In this document: positions 26,506-34,410 of the stretch, piece by piece
How the letters are laid out: each line of letters opens with the position of its first letter
Position numbering within the stretch: position 1 is the first letter of the stretch
NCBI GenBank assembly: GCA_947625135.1
Contig: CANQNE010000020.1
Coordinates: forward strand, 1-47,528
DNA from: an uncultured Lachnospiraceae bacterium
GTDB taxonomy: Bacteria > Bacillota > Clostridia > Lachnospirales > Lachnospiraceae
Direction: 5' to 3'
Length of the DNA stretch: 47,528 nt
Position numbers and translations under genes: made by a program
The notes under the pieces: model-generated
What the model was told of the DNA's origin: nothing
Seen by the model: the letters and a program-made list of their open reading frames with translations, nothing else
Databases searched by the model: none

Positions 26506-27210
26506 CTACCATTCTATCGTATCCACGGAAACGGGATGTTCGTTTTGGATGATCTCGCTCACCTTTCCGTTCCTGATCCGGATCACCCGATCCGCCATAG
26601 CGGCAAGGGCCTGATTGTGCGTAATCACCACTACCGTCATATTCCGCTCTCTGCAGGTCGTCTCCAAAAGCCTGAGAATGGATTTCCCGGTCTGATCGTC
26701 CAGCGCGCCTGTGGGCTCGTCGCACAGAAGCAGCTTGGGATTTTTGGCAAGGGCTCTGGCGATGGCTACCCGCTGCTGCTCTCCTCCGGAAAGCTGGGCC
26801 GGGAAATTGTCCATTCGATCCTCCAGCCCCACTTCTTTCATCACCTTTACCGCATCCAGCGGATCCTCGCAGATCTGCAGCGCCAGTTCCACATTTTCCA
26901 ATGCGGTCAGATTGCCTACCAGATTGTAAAACTGGAATACAAATCCGATATCGTCCCGGCGGTAAGCGGTCAGCTGCCGCTGATCATACTCCGCAATATT
27001 CTCCCCGTCCACGATCACCTGGCCGCTGGTGCAGACATCCATGCCTCCTATAATGTTGAGCACGGTAGTCTTGCCGGCGCCGCTGGGGCCCACGATCACC
27101 ACAAATTCTCCCTTTTCTATTTCAAAATCGATCCCGTCCGCCGCCTGAATGTCTACTTCACCCATGCGATAGGTCTTTGTCACGTTTTTTAAGCTCACAA
27201 AACCGCCCAT
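26506..27210 (-). CDS. ABC transporter ATP-binding protein (MacB/LolD/FtsE-like)
   Basis: A 234-residue ATPase of the LolD/MacB type. Walker A is [10 protein letters not shown]-loop [20 protein letters not shown], signature [15 protein letters not shown], Walker [14 protein letters not shown] and switch His in [18 protein letters not shown]. It starts after GAGGAGG and has its own promoter overlapping the end of the U32 gene upstream. It powers the FtsX-like permease that follows in the same operon. Confidence 0.93.
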   Translation of the reverse strand: MGGFVSLKNVTKTYRMGEVDIQAADGIDFEIEKGEFVVIVGPSGAGKTTVLNIIGGMDVCTSGQVIVDGENIAEYDQRQLTAYRRDDIGFVFQFYNLVGNLTALENVELALQICEDPLDAVKVMKEVGLEDRMDNFPAQLSGGEQQRVAIARALAKNPKLLLCDEPTGALDDQTGKSILRLLETTCRERNMTVVVITHNQALAAMADRVIRIRNGKVSEIIQNEHPVSVDTIEW

Positions 27211-27248
27211 TCCGATTCCTCCTCAAGCAGGTTTTTTGTTTTCGTTGC

Positions 27249-27277
27249 ATTATAACACATTTTATCATTCTATGCAA
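27249..27277 (-). promoter_or_regulatory. sigma-A promoter for ABC/FtsX operon
   Basis: On the minus strand TTGCAT (complement of 27272-27277) and a perfect TATAAT (complement of 27249-27254) are 17 bases apart. The -35 box overlaps the stop codon of the upstream U32 gene. Confidence 0.8.
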
Positions 27278-28514
27278 ATGCCTTACAGCGCAGCAGGTCA
27301 TATTTGCACACTTCACAGTCCAGTTTGACAAACAGTGTTTCTCTGGGATGGGGCGCGCTCTCTCTTTGATCTCCATCCTGATCGGCAATTCCAAGCACAC
27401 GGGCTCTCCGGTTCTCTCCGCCGGGCTTCATGACCTCGATCTCATCTCCTACAGAGAACTTGTTGCGCTGGGTGATCTGCGCCTCGCCCGCTTTGGTCAC
27501 CTGTTCCACGATCCCCAGATAGATATATTCCTTTTCGTAAACGCTGCTGTCATAGATCTGGGTCTCCTGCCCGGGCTTTCCGTAAAAGAAGCCGGTCGTA
27601 AACTGCCGGTAGGTACATTTTGAAATTTCTTTCCGGTACCAGTCCATATTTGCCTCATATTTTTCAGGGGATTCCAGATAATCGTCAATGGCCTTCCGAT
27701 AGGTACGGGCCACCGTCGCCACGTACAGCGCGGTCTTCATTCTGCCCTCAACCTTGAAGCTGTCAATGCCGGCCTCCAGAAGATCTCCGATATGTTCGAT
27801 CATGTTCAGATCTTTAGAATTGAAAATATAAGTGCCTCGCTCATTTTCGTACACCGGAAAATACTGTCCCGGCCTCTGCTCCTCCACCACCGCATATTTC
27901 CAGCGGCAGGGGTGCGTGCAGGCGCCCTGATTGGCGTCCCGGCCCGTGAAATAATTGCTCAGCAGGCACCGCCCGGAATAGGAGATGCACATGGCGCCGT
28001 GAACAAAGCTCTCCAGCTCCATTTCCTCCGGGATCTGCCGCCGAAGCTGGCGGATCTCCTCCAGCGTCAGTTCTCTGGCGGTGACGATCCGCTTTGCGCC
28101 CTGCTCCCACCAGAACCTGCAGGTCAGATAATTGGTGTTGTTGGCCTGGGTGCTGATATGGATATCCATCTCCGGTAGCGTTTTCCGGGCAATGGAAAAC
28201 ACACCCGGATCGGAAATGATCAGGGCATCGGGCCCGTTGTCCGGCCCCATGTCCCCTAGCTGTGTGAAATACTCCTCCACGCCTGCCAGATCGCTGTTGT
28301 GGGCCAGAATGTTGGCGGTCACATATACCTTTTTCCCGTGAAGATGGGCAAAAGCGATTCCCTCCCTCATCTCCTCCAGAGAAAAGTTTTTTGCTTTTTC
28401 ACGGAGACTGTAGGCTTCTCCTCCGATATATACCGCATCCGCGCCAAAGATCACCGCGGTCTTCAACACCTCCAGACTGGAGGCCGGAATCAGAAGCTCC
28501 GGTTTTTTTCTCAT
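27270..28514 (-). CDS. trhP: U32 family protein, probable tRNA uridine-34 hydroxylation factor (TrhP-like)
   Basis: A 414-residue U32 family protein, long annotated as a collagenase-like peptidase. The N-terminal barrel starts KPELLIPASSLEVLKTAVIFGADAVYIGG-type sequence. The U32 signature is ELESFVHGAMCISYSGRCLLSNY, followed by GACTHPCRWKY, so four conserved cysteines consistent with an iron-sulfur site are present. A short C-terminal domain ends the protein. In Bacillus, TrhP1/TrhP2 (YrrN/YrrO) make 5-hydroxyuridine at tRNA position 34 and lie beside TrmR and MltG genes, exactly as here. Its start overlaps the methyltransferase stop by four bases. Only one of the two TrhP subunits is present at this locus. 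Activity is inferred from family and neighbours. Confidence 0.82.
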   Translation of the reverse strand: MRKKPELLIPASSLEVLKTAVIFGADAVYIGGEAYSLREKAKNFSLEEMREGIAFAHLHGKKVYVTANILAHNSDLAGVEEYFTQLGDMGPDNGPDALIISDPGVFSIARKTLPEMDIHISTQANNTNYLTCRFWWEQGAKRIVTARELTLEEIRQLRRQIPEEMELESFVHGAMCISYSGRCLLSNYFTGRDANQGACTHPCRWKYAVVEEQRPGQYFPVYENERGTYIFNSKDLNMIEHIGDLLEAGIDSFKVEGRMKTALYVATVARTYRKAIDDYLESPEKYEANMDWYRKEISKCTYRQFTTGFFYGKPGQETQIYDSSVYEKEYIYLGIVEQVTKAGEAQITQRNKFSVGDEIEVMKPGGENRRARVLGIADQDGDQRESAPHPRETLFVKLDCEVCKYDLLRCKAFA

Positions 28515-29176
28515 ACGTCAGATCCTTTCTTCTCTTCCAGACGGACGCTGAGGGTGATGCCGTCCCCCACCGGCAGCACCGATGTGGAAAAGGCGCTGCT
28601 GTGCGTCAGTCTATACAGATATTCCCGCATCCGGGAATGGATGGTCCTGTTTCGCCGCGTGACCGCATAACGGGATTCCAGCACATCTCCCTCCTGCAGC
28701 ACATTATCGGAGATCAAAAGTCCTCCCGGAGCCAGAAGCCGTTCTACATCAGGCAGGAAATGAATGTACTGCCCCTTTGCGGCGTCCATAAAAATAAAAT
28801 CATAGGAGTCTTCCAGCTTTCCCAGAATCTCTCCGGCATCCCCCGCAAGCAGTGTGATATCCTTTTCCATGCCCGCAAGGCGGAAATTTTCCCGAGCCGC
28901 AGAAATCCGCTTTTCATCATTTTCGATGGTGGTAATGTGGCATGGCGCCGGATTGTACGTCCGCATCAGAAGCGCAGAAAAGCCGACGGCCGTGCCCACC
29001 TCCAGAATCTGTTCCGGCCGCTTTGCCGCCAGCATCGTCTTTAAAAAGCGCTGTGTCTCTTTTCGAATAACAGGCACATAAGTACTATGTGCCTGCTCTT
29101 CGATCCTGTTTAATAATTCTGTGTTTCCCATATCAAGGGAATTGATATAGGCGCTGATTCGTTCGTCTGCTAACAT
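28511..29176 (-). CDS. trmR: SAM-dependent O-methyltransferase, TrmR-like (tRNA 5-hydroxyuridine methyltransferase)
   Basis: A 221-residue class I methyltransferase of the COMT-like O-methyltransferase family 3. The SAM-binding region is ILEVGTAVGFSALLM with ITTIENDEKRI and the metal/substrate acid region DFIFMDAAKGQY. Bacillus TrmR (YrrM) methylates ho5U34 of tRNA to mo5U; the neighbours MltG and U32 here are the same as in Bacillus, which makes this more likely than a catechol-type substrate. It begins 15 bases after the MltG-like stop and overlaps the U32 start by four bases (ATGA). Confidence 0.85.
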   Translation of the reverse strand: MLADERISAYINSLDMGNTELLNRIEEQAHSTYVPVIRKETQRFLKTMLAAKRPEQILEVGTAVGFSALLMRTYNPAPCHITTIENDEKRISAARENFRLAGMEKDITLLAGDAGEILGKLEDSYDFIFMDAAKGQYIHFLPDVERLLAPGGLLISDNVLQEGDVLESRYAVTRRNRTIHSRMREYLYRLTHSSAFSTSVLPVGDGITLSVRLEEKKGSDV

Positions 29177-29191
29177 CCTTCTACCCCGCGA

Positions 29192-29575
29192 TCAGCTTCC
29201 GCTCTCTTTTGGTCCTTCCATCAAAATCTGCATGATCTCGCTGGGCGGCATGGAAGTACTCAGGGTATACTTTCCGCCCTTTAACTTCTTGCTGTTTCCT
29301 GCCAGCAGAGACTGGATATAGAAAATATTGGCATCCTTGATCACACCAAGGGTCTCCAGCTGTCTGCCGATATCTCTGGCGCTGGAACCCTCCAGCAAAG
29401 TCACCTCCACGGTTCTTCCCTGGGCCTGTCCGGCGGCAGCCTCATCCATAAAAATATTATATCCGAAACTGTAGGCGAACATCGCGCCACGCAGCACAAA
29501 AAACAAGATCAGCGCCGCCACGATGAATCTTACGGCAATGGATATTATCGTCATGGTCACCTTATTTTTCTTCAT
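29192..29575 (-). CDS. truncated MltG/YceG-like membrane protein (no transglycosylase domain)
   Basis: A 127-residue protein with an N-terminal membrane helix (FIVAALILFFVLRGAMFAYSF) and a single extracytoplasmic domain resembling the LysM-like N-terminal part of endolytic murein transglycosylase MltG (VEVTLLEGSSARDIGRQLETLGVIKDANIF, LKGGKYTLSTSMPPSEIMQILMEG). Full MltG is about 330-380 residues, and the catalytic YceG domain with its active-site Glu is absent. The frame stays intact and the downstream gene follows 15 bases later, so this looks like a natural short form and not a pseudogene. It sits where mltG (yrrL) sits in the Bacillus cluster. ATG 29575 has AGGGAG eight bases upstream. It may bind peptidoglycan but should not cut it. 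Confidence 0.75.
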   Translation of the reverse strand: MKKNKVTMTIISIAVRFIVAALILFFVLRGAMFAYSFGYNIFMDEAAAGQAQGRTVEVTLLEGSSARDIGRQLETLGVIKDANIFYIQSLLAGNSKKLKGGKYTLSTSMPPSEIMQILMEGPKESGS

Positions 29576-29588
29576 CCTGTGATCTCCC

Positions 29589-29927
29589 TTACATGAAATC
29601 CATTTCCATCTCAATGGAACCCATTATCTCCATCAGTAACTCCTGTATCAGGCGGCAAAGCGCCAGCTCCGCCGCAAAAAATTCATCGATCACTCTGTCT
29701 TCCCGTATATTTTCAATTTTTACCGCCAGCTGATCCAGCACGTCGTGATAATTCTGCGTATACTGACTGCTGCGGAACTCATAATTCCGCCTGCGGAAAT
29801 CGTTGACGATCCGCCTTTTTTCAGGATATCGGTCCAGTTCCTTTTTCTTTTCCAGATAATCGGTGTATATCTCACATTTCTGCAGCGCCTGCAGAAATCT
29901 GTCTTTACATGCTTTGTATTCTTCCAC
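29589..29927 (-). CDS. YlbF/YmcA family protein
   Basis: A 112-residue, almost wholly helical, charged protein of the YlbF/YmcA (Com_YlbF, DUF964) family, recognised by KELDRYPEKRRIVNDFRRRNYEFR and the C-terminal amphipathic LALCRLIQELLMEIM. In Bacillus YlbF, YmcA and YaaT form the Y-complex that directs RNase Y cleavage of operon mRNAs. Here the gene is coupled to RNase J, which it follows after three bases. The start is GTG 29927, with GGAGG of the RNase J end placed eight bases upstream. Family membership is fairly clear; whether it forms a Y-complex is inferred. Confidence 0.72.
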   Translation of the reverse strand: MEEYKACKDRFLQALQKCEIYTDYLEKKKELDRYPEKRRIVNDFRRRNYEFRSSQYTQNYHDVLDQLAVKIENIREDRVIDEFFAAELALCRLIQELLMEIMGSIEMEMDFM

Positions 29928-29930
29928 GGA

Positions 29931-31592
29931 TCAGACCTCCATAATGATTACCAGCAGCATCGGACTCCTTTTCGTCTGCTTCCAGAGAAATTCTCCAAGG
30001 TCGTCCCGAATGGTGTTTTTGATCTTGTTCCACTCCGTAATGTTTTTATTCTGACAGCGTTCCAACGCCTCTATGGCCACCTGCCGGCACTGATCCATCA
30101 GATCCTCGGATTCCCGCACATACACAAATCCTCTGGATATGATATCCGGCCCGGACAGCAGCTGATTGCTGTACTTCTCCAGCGCAAGGACGACGGTCAT
30201 GATCCCGTCCTCCGCAAGACGCTGCCTGTCACGCAGTACAATGTTGCCCACATCGCCCACGCCCAGTCCGTCAACCAGCACGGCGCCTGTATGAACCCTT
30301 CCCGTGACCTTTGCGCTTTCCTTATCCAGCTCCAGCACATCGCCTGAGGACAGGATAAAAATATTGTCCTTGGGGATCCCCAGATCCTCCGCCACAGAAG
30401 CCTGTGCCTTCAGGTGCCGGTATTCTCCGTGAACGGGGATGGCATATTTGGGCTGCACCAGCGTATAGATCAGCTTGATCTCCTCCTGACAGGCATGTCC
30501 GGAAACGTGAGTATCCTGAAAGATCACGTTGGCCCCCTGCCGGGACAGCTCATTGATCACCTTGGACACTGCCTTTTCATTGCCCGGTATGGGGTTGCTG
30601 CTGAAAATTACCGTATCTCCCGGCTTGATGGTCACCTTCTTGTGGATGCTGGCCGCCATCCGGGAAAGGGCCGCCATGGATTCTCCCTGACTGCCCGTGG
30701 TGATCAGCACCATCTGTTCGTCGGGATAGTTTTTCATCTGCTCAATCTCGATGAGCGTCTTGTTGGGAATATCCAGATAACCCAGCTCCGCCGCCGTGGT
30801 GATGATGTTCACCATGCTCCGGCCCTCCACCACTACCTTCCGGCCGTATTTGTAAGCGGAATTGATGATCTGCTGCACCCTGTCCACGTTGGAAGCAAAG
30901 GTGGCGATGATAATCCTTGTGTTTTTATGCTCCGCAAATATATTGTCAAAGGTTTTGCCCACCGTCCGCTCCGACATGGTAAAGCCTTTTCTCTCCGCGT
31001 TGGTGGAATCGCACATCAGCGCAAGCACGCCCTTTTTGCCAATCTCCGCGAAACGCTGCAGGTCGATGGCATCCCCAAACACCGGGGTATAATCCACCTT
31101 GAAATCGCCGGTATGGACGATAATGCCCGCCGGACTGTAGATCGCCAGCGCAGAAGCGTCCGCGATGCTGTGATTGGTCTTGATAAATTCCACGCGAAAA
31201 GCGCCCAGATTGATACTCTGTCCGTGCTTTACCACTTTGCGCTTGGTGGTGTTGATCAGATCATGCTCCGTCAGTTTATTCTCGATAATGCCGATCGTCA
31301 GCTTGGTGGCATAGACCGGCGCGTTAATCTCCTTTAAAACATAGGGCAGCGCCCCGATGTGATCTTCATGACCGTGGGTGATAAAAAATCCCTTTACCCG
31401 GTCGATATTCTCCTTCAGATAAGTAATATCTGGGATCACCAGATCGATTCCCAGCATGTCATCTTCCGGAAATGACAGCCCGCAGTCTACAACAATAATA
31501 CTGTCTTCGTATTCAAAGGCAGTCATATTCATTCCGATCTGCTCCAAACCGCCTAACGGAATGATCTTTAATTTTGATTTATCTTTTTTCAA
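29931..31592 (-). CDS. rnj: ribonuclease J
   Basis: A 553-residue metallo-beta-lactamase/beta-CASP ribonuclease, the normal RNase J length, with 5'-3' exonuclease and endonuclease activity in mRNA decay and rRNA maturation. The zinc motif is THGHEDHIGALPYVL, with further ligands in IVHTGDFKVDYTP. The beta-CASP motif A acid is in LMCDSTNAERKG and the motif C His in IPVHGEYRHL. Translation starts at TTG 31592, with GAGGTG five bases upstream. It lies 26 bases after the DUF1292 gene and is translationally close to the YlbF-family gene, so the RNA-decay genes sit inside the yrr-type cluster. Confidence 0.95.
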   Translation of the reverse strand: MKKDKSKLKIIPLGGLEQIGMNMTAFEYEDSIIVVDCGLSFPEDDMLGIDLVIPDITYLKENIDRVKGFFITHGHEDHIGALPYVLKEINAPVYATKLTIGIIENKLTEHDLINTTKRKVVKHGQSINLGAFRVEFIKTNHSIADASALAIYSPAGIIVHTGDFKVDYTPVFGDAIDLQRFAEIGKKGVLALMCDSTNAERKGFTMSERTVGKTFDNIFAEHKNTRIIIATFASNVDRVQQIINSAYKYGRKVVVEGRSMVNIITTAAELGYLDIPNKTLIEIEQMKNYPDEQMVLITTGSQGESMAALSRMAASIHKKVTIKPGDTVIFSSNPIPGNEKAVSKVINELSRQGANVIFQDTHVSGHACQEEIKLIYTLVQPKYAIPVHGEYRHLKAQASVAEDLGIPKDNIFILSSGDVLELDKESAKVTGRVHTGAVLVDGLGVGDVGNIVLRDRQRLAEDGIMTVVLALEKYSNQLLSGPDIISRGFVYVRESEDLMDQCRQVAIEALERCQNKNITEWNKIKNTIRDDLGEFLWKQTKRSPMLLVIIMEV

Positions 31593-31618
31593 ACTTTCAC
31601 CTCATAAATTATGAATCT

Positions 31619-31885
31619 TTATTCTGTTTCCAATAGAGCGTCTTCACCCAGCTCTTCCGCAAAAATCTGCGCCACATAGTTTAACTCTTCCTCATTTTCC
31701 ACCATCACATACAAAGCCTCGGCATCCTCCGGCTTAGACAGATCCTTCATGATCCAGGCGGTGGCTTCCTCCTCTTCCGAATCCGTCACCAGCAGATAAT
31801 CAATGCCGTTAATCCGGGTTTGTTCCAGCACAAAAAATTCTACTGTTTCTCCGTCCTGAGAAAGAGTAAATTGAATTTTTTCCAT
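31619..31885 (-). CDS. DUF1292 family protein (YrzB-like)
   Basis: An 88-residue acidic protein of the DUF1292/YrzB family (FTLSQDGETVEFFVLEQTRINGIDYLLVTD, then the Glu-rich EEEEATAWIMKD). Its role is unknown, but it is regularly encoded between ruvX and mltG in Firmicutes, as here. It starts two bases after the ruvX stop with GGAGAT upstream. Confidence 0.85.
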   Translation of the reverse strand: MEKIQFTLSQDGETVEFFVLEQTRINGIDYLLVTDSEEEEATAWIMKDLSKPEDAEALYVMVENEEELNYVAQIFAEELGEDALLETE

Positions 31886-31887
31886 AT

Positions 31888-32343
31888 TCAGTTAATCTCC
31901 GTTCCTTCGTTGTTTCTATGATCCAGATATCCCTGCAATATGAAAACAGCCGCCAACATGTCCACATACTGACCCCGTTTTTCCCTGCGAACTCCCTCTT
32001 CCATCAGCGTGCGGTTCGCCATAACGCTTGTCAGTCTTTCATCCCACAACACCACTCTGCATCCCGTCCGTCTCTCCAGAGCTTCCACCAGTGCCTGGGA
32101 TTTCTCCCCACGTTCACCGACTGTATTGTTCATATTTTTGGGGAATCCAAGTACGATCGTCCCTACCTGATATTCCTCCGCCAGTTCTTCGATCCGCGCC
32201 AGCGTACGGCGCAGCTTCGTTTCGGACTTCCTGTGTATGGTTTCCAGACCCTGCGCAGTCAGAAGCAAAGGATCGCTCACTGCCACGCCCATAGTCTTTG
32301 CGCCATAATCCAGTCCCAGTACTCTCCTTTTATCTCCACTCAT
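31888..32343 (-). CDS. ruvX: RuvX/YqgF family RNase H-like nuclease
   Basis: A 151-residue YqgF/RuvX protein, putative Holliday junction resolvase and pre-16S rRNA processing nuclease. The RNase H-like motifs are [15 protein letters not shown] (first Asp), [27 protein letters not shown] and the last acid in [14 protein letters not shown]. It overlaps the end of ireB by 14 bases and lies in the usual ireB-ruvX-DUF1292 order. Confidence 0.93.
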   Translation of the reverse strand: MSGDKRRVLGLDYGAKTMGVAVSDPLLLTAQGLETIHRKSETKLRRTLARIEELAEEYQVGTIVLGFPKNMNNTVGERGEKSQALVEALERRTGCRVVLWDERLTSVMANRTLMEEGVRREKRGQYVDMLAAVFILQGYLDHRNNEGTEIN

Positions 32344-32593
32344 TATTCTTGATATACGCTTCCAGCAGTTCCTCCACCAGTTCGTCGCGCTCTACCTTCA
32401 TGATCAGACTGCGGGCATTGCTATAGCTGGTGATGTACGTCGGATCGCCGGACATAATATATCCCACGATCTGGTTTACCGGATTGTACCCCTTTTCAGA
32501 CAACGCTGCATAAACCTGACTAAGAATGCGCTTAACCTCGGGCAGCGCATCACTGCCAATATCGATGATTTGTGTATCAGTCAAATTCTGCAT
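32330..32593 (-). CDS. ireB: IreB family regulatory phosphoprotein (DUF965)
   Basis: An 87-residue protein of the IreB/DUF965 (YrzL) family ([41 protein letters not shown] being the conserved core). In Enterococcus IreB is phosphorylated by the IreK serine/threonine kinase and influences cephalosporin resistance. The first in-frame start GTG 32602 overlaps the Shine-Dalgarno AAGGA; ATG 32593 is about 10 bases from it and is preferred. It is the first gene of the ireB-ruvX-DUF1292-rnj-ylbF-mltG-trmR-trhP series. Confidence 0.9.
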   Translation of the reverse strand: MQNLTDTQIIDIGSDALPEVKRILSQVYAALSEKGYNPVNQIVGYIMSGDPTYITSYSNARSLIMKVERDELVEELLEAYIKNNEWR

Positions 32594-32623
32594 AAATTTC
32601 ACGTCCTTTTTTCGTATGTCCTT

Positions 32624-32652
32624 ATTTTAATATAAATTTTCTGAAAATACAA
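32624..32652 (-). promoter_or_regulatory. sigma-A promoter for the ireB operon
   Basis: On the minus strand TTGTAT (complement of 32647-32652) and TAAAAT (complement of 32624-32629) are 17 bases apart, ~30 bases before the ireB start. It probably drives the whole eight-gene series down to 27270. Confidence 0.7.
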
Positions 32653-32668
32653 CCTTTACTTTGAAAAA

Positions 32669-33973
32669 CTATTGTTTTTTCAGTATACAGATCAGAAATC
32701 CCTCCGGAGAAATTTCCTCCGCCATCACCGTTCTGATCTGATTTTCCAGACATGCTTCACACAGGAGGGCCGCCTTTACATATTCTCTTGTGTGTCCCGT
32801 CCAATACAGCTTCCCGCCGAGCATCACCTGCTCCTCAAACAACACACTGACCTCCCTGCCGATCCAGCTTCGGACATACTCTTTCGCAAGCTGCTCCGTC
32901 AGCTCCAGAAGCCTGCCGCTGCGGGCCGTTTTTACCGGCTCCGGCACCTGATCCGGCATCACGTCCGCACGGGTTCCCTCTCTGCGGGAATATTTAAAAA
33001 TATGCGCCTCCGCAAACCGGATCCGCTTCAAAAAAGAAACGGTGGTCTCAAATTCCTCCTCTGTTTCTCCGGGAAATCCTGCGATGACATCCGCAGTGAT
33101 CGCCGGATTGTCAAAATAATCCCGCAAAAGTTCACATGCTTTGGCATATTCCTCCGTCGTATAATGACGGTTCATCCGGGACAGAACTCCGTCGCATCCG
33201 CTCTGCAGAGACAGGTGAAAATGCGGACAGACCTTTGGAAGCCGCGACAGCTGCCCGGCAAAATTTTCCGTGATAATACGGGGTTCTAAGGAACTCAGGC
33301 GGATCCGTTCTATGCCCCGGATTTCATGAAGCTCCTCCATGAGCCGCAAAAGAGCGTCCTGTTCTCCCCGATCTGTTCCGTAAGAGCTTAAATGGATCCC
33401 GGTGAGAACAATCTCCTGATATCCTCCCGCCGCCAGACGGGCCGCTTCCTCCAGAACATCCTCGTTTTGCCGGCTCCGCACCCGGCCCCGCACATACGGG
33501 ATCCTGCAGTAGCTGCAAAACTGGTTGCAGCCATCCTGTATCTTTACATAAGCCCGGGTATGCTCGGCAGTAGATGTGATGGAGAGCCCTTCGTATTCCT
33601 TTGCCTGACTGATATCGGTCACGGCGCTCTTTTCTTCCAGCTGCTCCACAAGGGCAACGATCTTTCCCTTCTGGTCATTTCCCACCACCAGATCCACCGT
33701 CAGATCCTGTAAGAGCCGTTGGTGATCCGCCTGGGCATAACACCCGGCCGCCACGACCACCGCCTTTGGATTCTGCTTTCTGGCCCGATGCAGCATCTGC
33801 CGGGATTTCCGGTCCGCAATATTCGTCACCGTGCAGGTGTTGATCACATAAATATCCGCCTGTTCGGTAAAAGGGACGATCTCATAACCGCTGCGGACAA
33901 ACAGCTGCGTCATGGCATCCGTTTCATAAGAATTCACTTTACAGCCAAGGCTGTGCAGGGCTACTCTCTTCAA
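32669..33973 (-). CDS. mtaB: tRNA t6A37 methylthiotransferase MtaB
   Basis: A 434-residue radical SAM methylthiotransferase. The N-terminal UPF0004 domain supplies three cluster cysteines (LGCKVN, INTCTV, AAGCYAQ), the radical SAM motif is GCNQFCSYCRIPYVRG (CxxxCxxC), and the last ~65 residues are a TRAM-like RNA-binding domain. MtaB (YqeV) converts t6A to ms2t6A at position 37 of ANN-decoding tRNAs. Translation starts at TTG 33973 with AGGAG seven bases upstream. It is divergent from the HPr-like gene and upstream of the ireB promoter. Confidence 0.94.
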   Translation of the reverse strand: MKRVALHSLGCKVNSYETDAMTQLFVRSGYEIVPFTEQADIYVINTCTVTNIADRKSRQMLHRARKQNPKAVVVAAGCYAQADHQRLLQDLTVDLVVGNDQKGKIVALVEQLEEKSAVTDISQAKEYEGLSITSTAEHTRAYVKIQDGCNQFCSYCRIPYVRGRVRSRQNEDVLEEAARLAAGGYQEIVLTGIHLSSYGTDRGEQDALLRLMEELHEIRGIERIRLSSLEPRIITENFAGQLSRLPKVCPHFHLSLQSGCDGVLSRMNRHYTTEEYAKACELLRDYFDNPAITADVIAGFPGETEEEFETTVSFLKRIRFAEAHIFKYSRREGTRADVMPDQVPEPVKTARSGRLLELTEQLAKEYVRSWIGREVSVLFEEQVMLGGKLYWTGHTREYVKAALLCEACLENQIRTVMAEEISPEGFLICILKKQ

Positions 33974-34024
33974 ATTTCCGCTCCTGTTTTACATTTGTTT
34001 TCGCCATATTTTACCTGTTCCTTA

Positions 34025-34053
34025 TTGACTTCTTTTCAGGAAACAGTTAAAAT
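34025..34053 (+). promoter_or_regulatory. sigma-A promoter for HPr-like gene
   Basis: TTGACT at 34025-34030 and TAAAAT at 34048-34053 are separated by 17 bases; the start near 34060 gives a ~30-base leader with GGAGG before the ATG. Confidence 0.8.
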
Positions 34054-34090
34054 AATGCCATAGAAATAAGATTGATCGGAGGTCTATCCC

Positions 34091-34327
34091 ATGAAAACAA
34101 TAGAAATCACACTGAACTCCATTGATAAGGTAAAATCTTTCGTAAATGTCATTACCAAGTTTGATAACGACTTTGATCTGGTTTCCGGAAGATATGTGAT
34201 CGACGCAAAATCGATCATGGGTATTTTCAGTCTGGATCTGTCCAAGCCCATCGAGCTGAACATTCATGCTGCGGAAAACATGGACGAGATTCTGAAAGTA
34301 CTCGCGCCTTATATTTCAGAAGAATAA
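34091..34327 (+). CDS. HPr-like protein lacking the phospho-histidine
   Basis: A 78-residue protein with the length and fold pattern of HPr. The HPr regulatory-serine region is preserved (DAKSIMGIFSLDL, cf. LKSIMGVMSL in Bacillus HPr), but the N-terminal GLHARPA segment with the phospho-accepting His15 is replaced by SIDKVKSFV, and no His is present there. It therefore cannot carry phosphate from enzyme I and is not a normal PTS carrier; a Crh-like regulatory role is a reasonable inference. It is a single-gene unit with a strong promoter, GGAGG site and strong terminator. Confidence 0.82.
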   Translation: MKTIEITLNSIDKVKSFVNVITKFDNDFDLVSGRYVIDAKSIMGIFSLDLSKPIELNIHAAENMDEILKVLAPYISEE

Positions 34328-34344
34328 CCGGTAATCTCACAGCT

Positions 34345-34380
34345 GCTGCCCTGCATACGCCATGCAGGGCAGCATTTTTT
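34345..34380 (+). terminator. intrinsic terminator of HPr-like gene
   Basis: A perfect 12-bp GC-rich stem (34345-34356 with 34362-34373), five-base loop and following ATTTTTTAT end the single-gene unit. Confidence 0.95.
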
Positions 34381-34410
34381 ATATCACAGAGTTCCGATTT
34401 TCCTTTTGGA

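Noticed and set aside
30414-31337. Plus-strand open frame of 307 codons opposite RNase J
   Set aside because: Antisense shadow of a highly conserved gene; no motif and no ribosome site.
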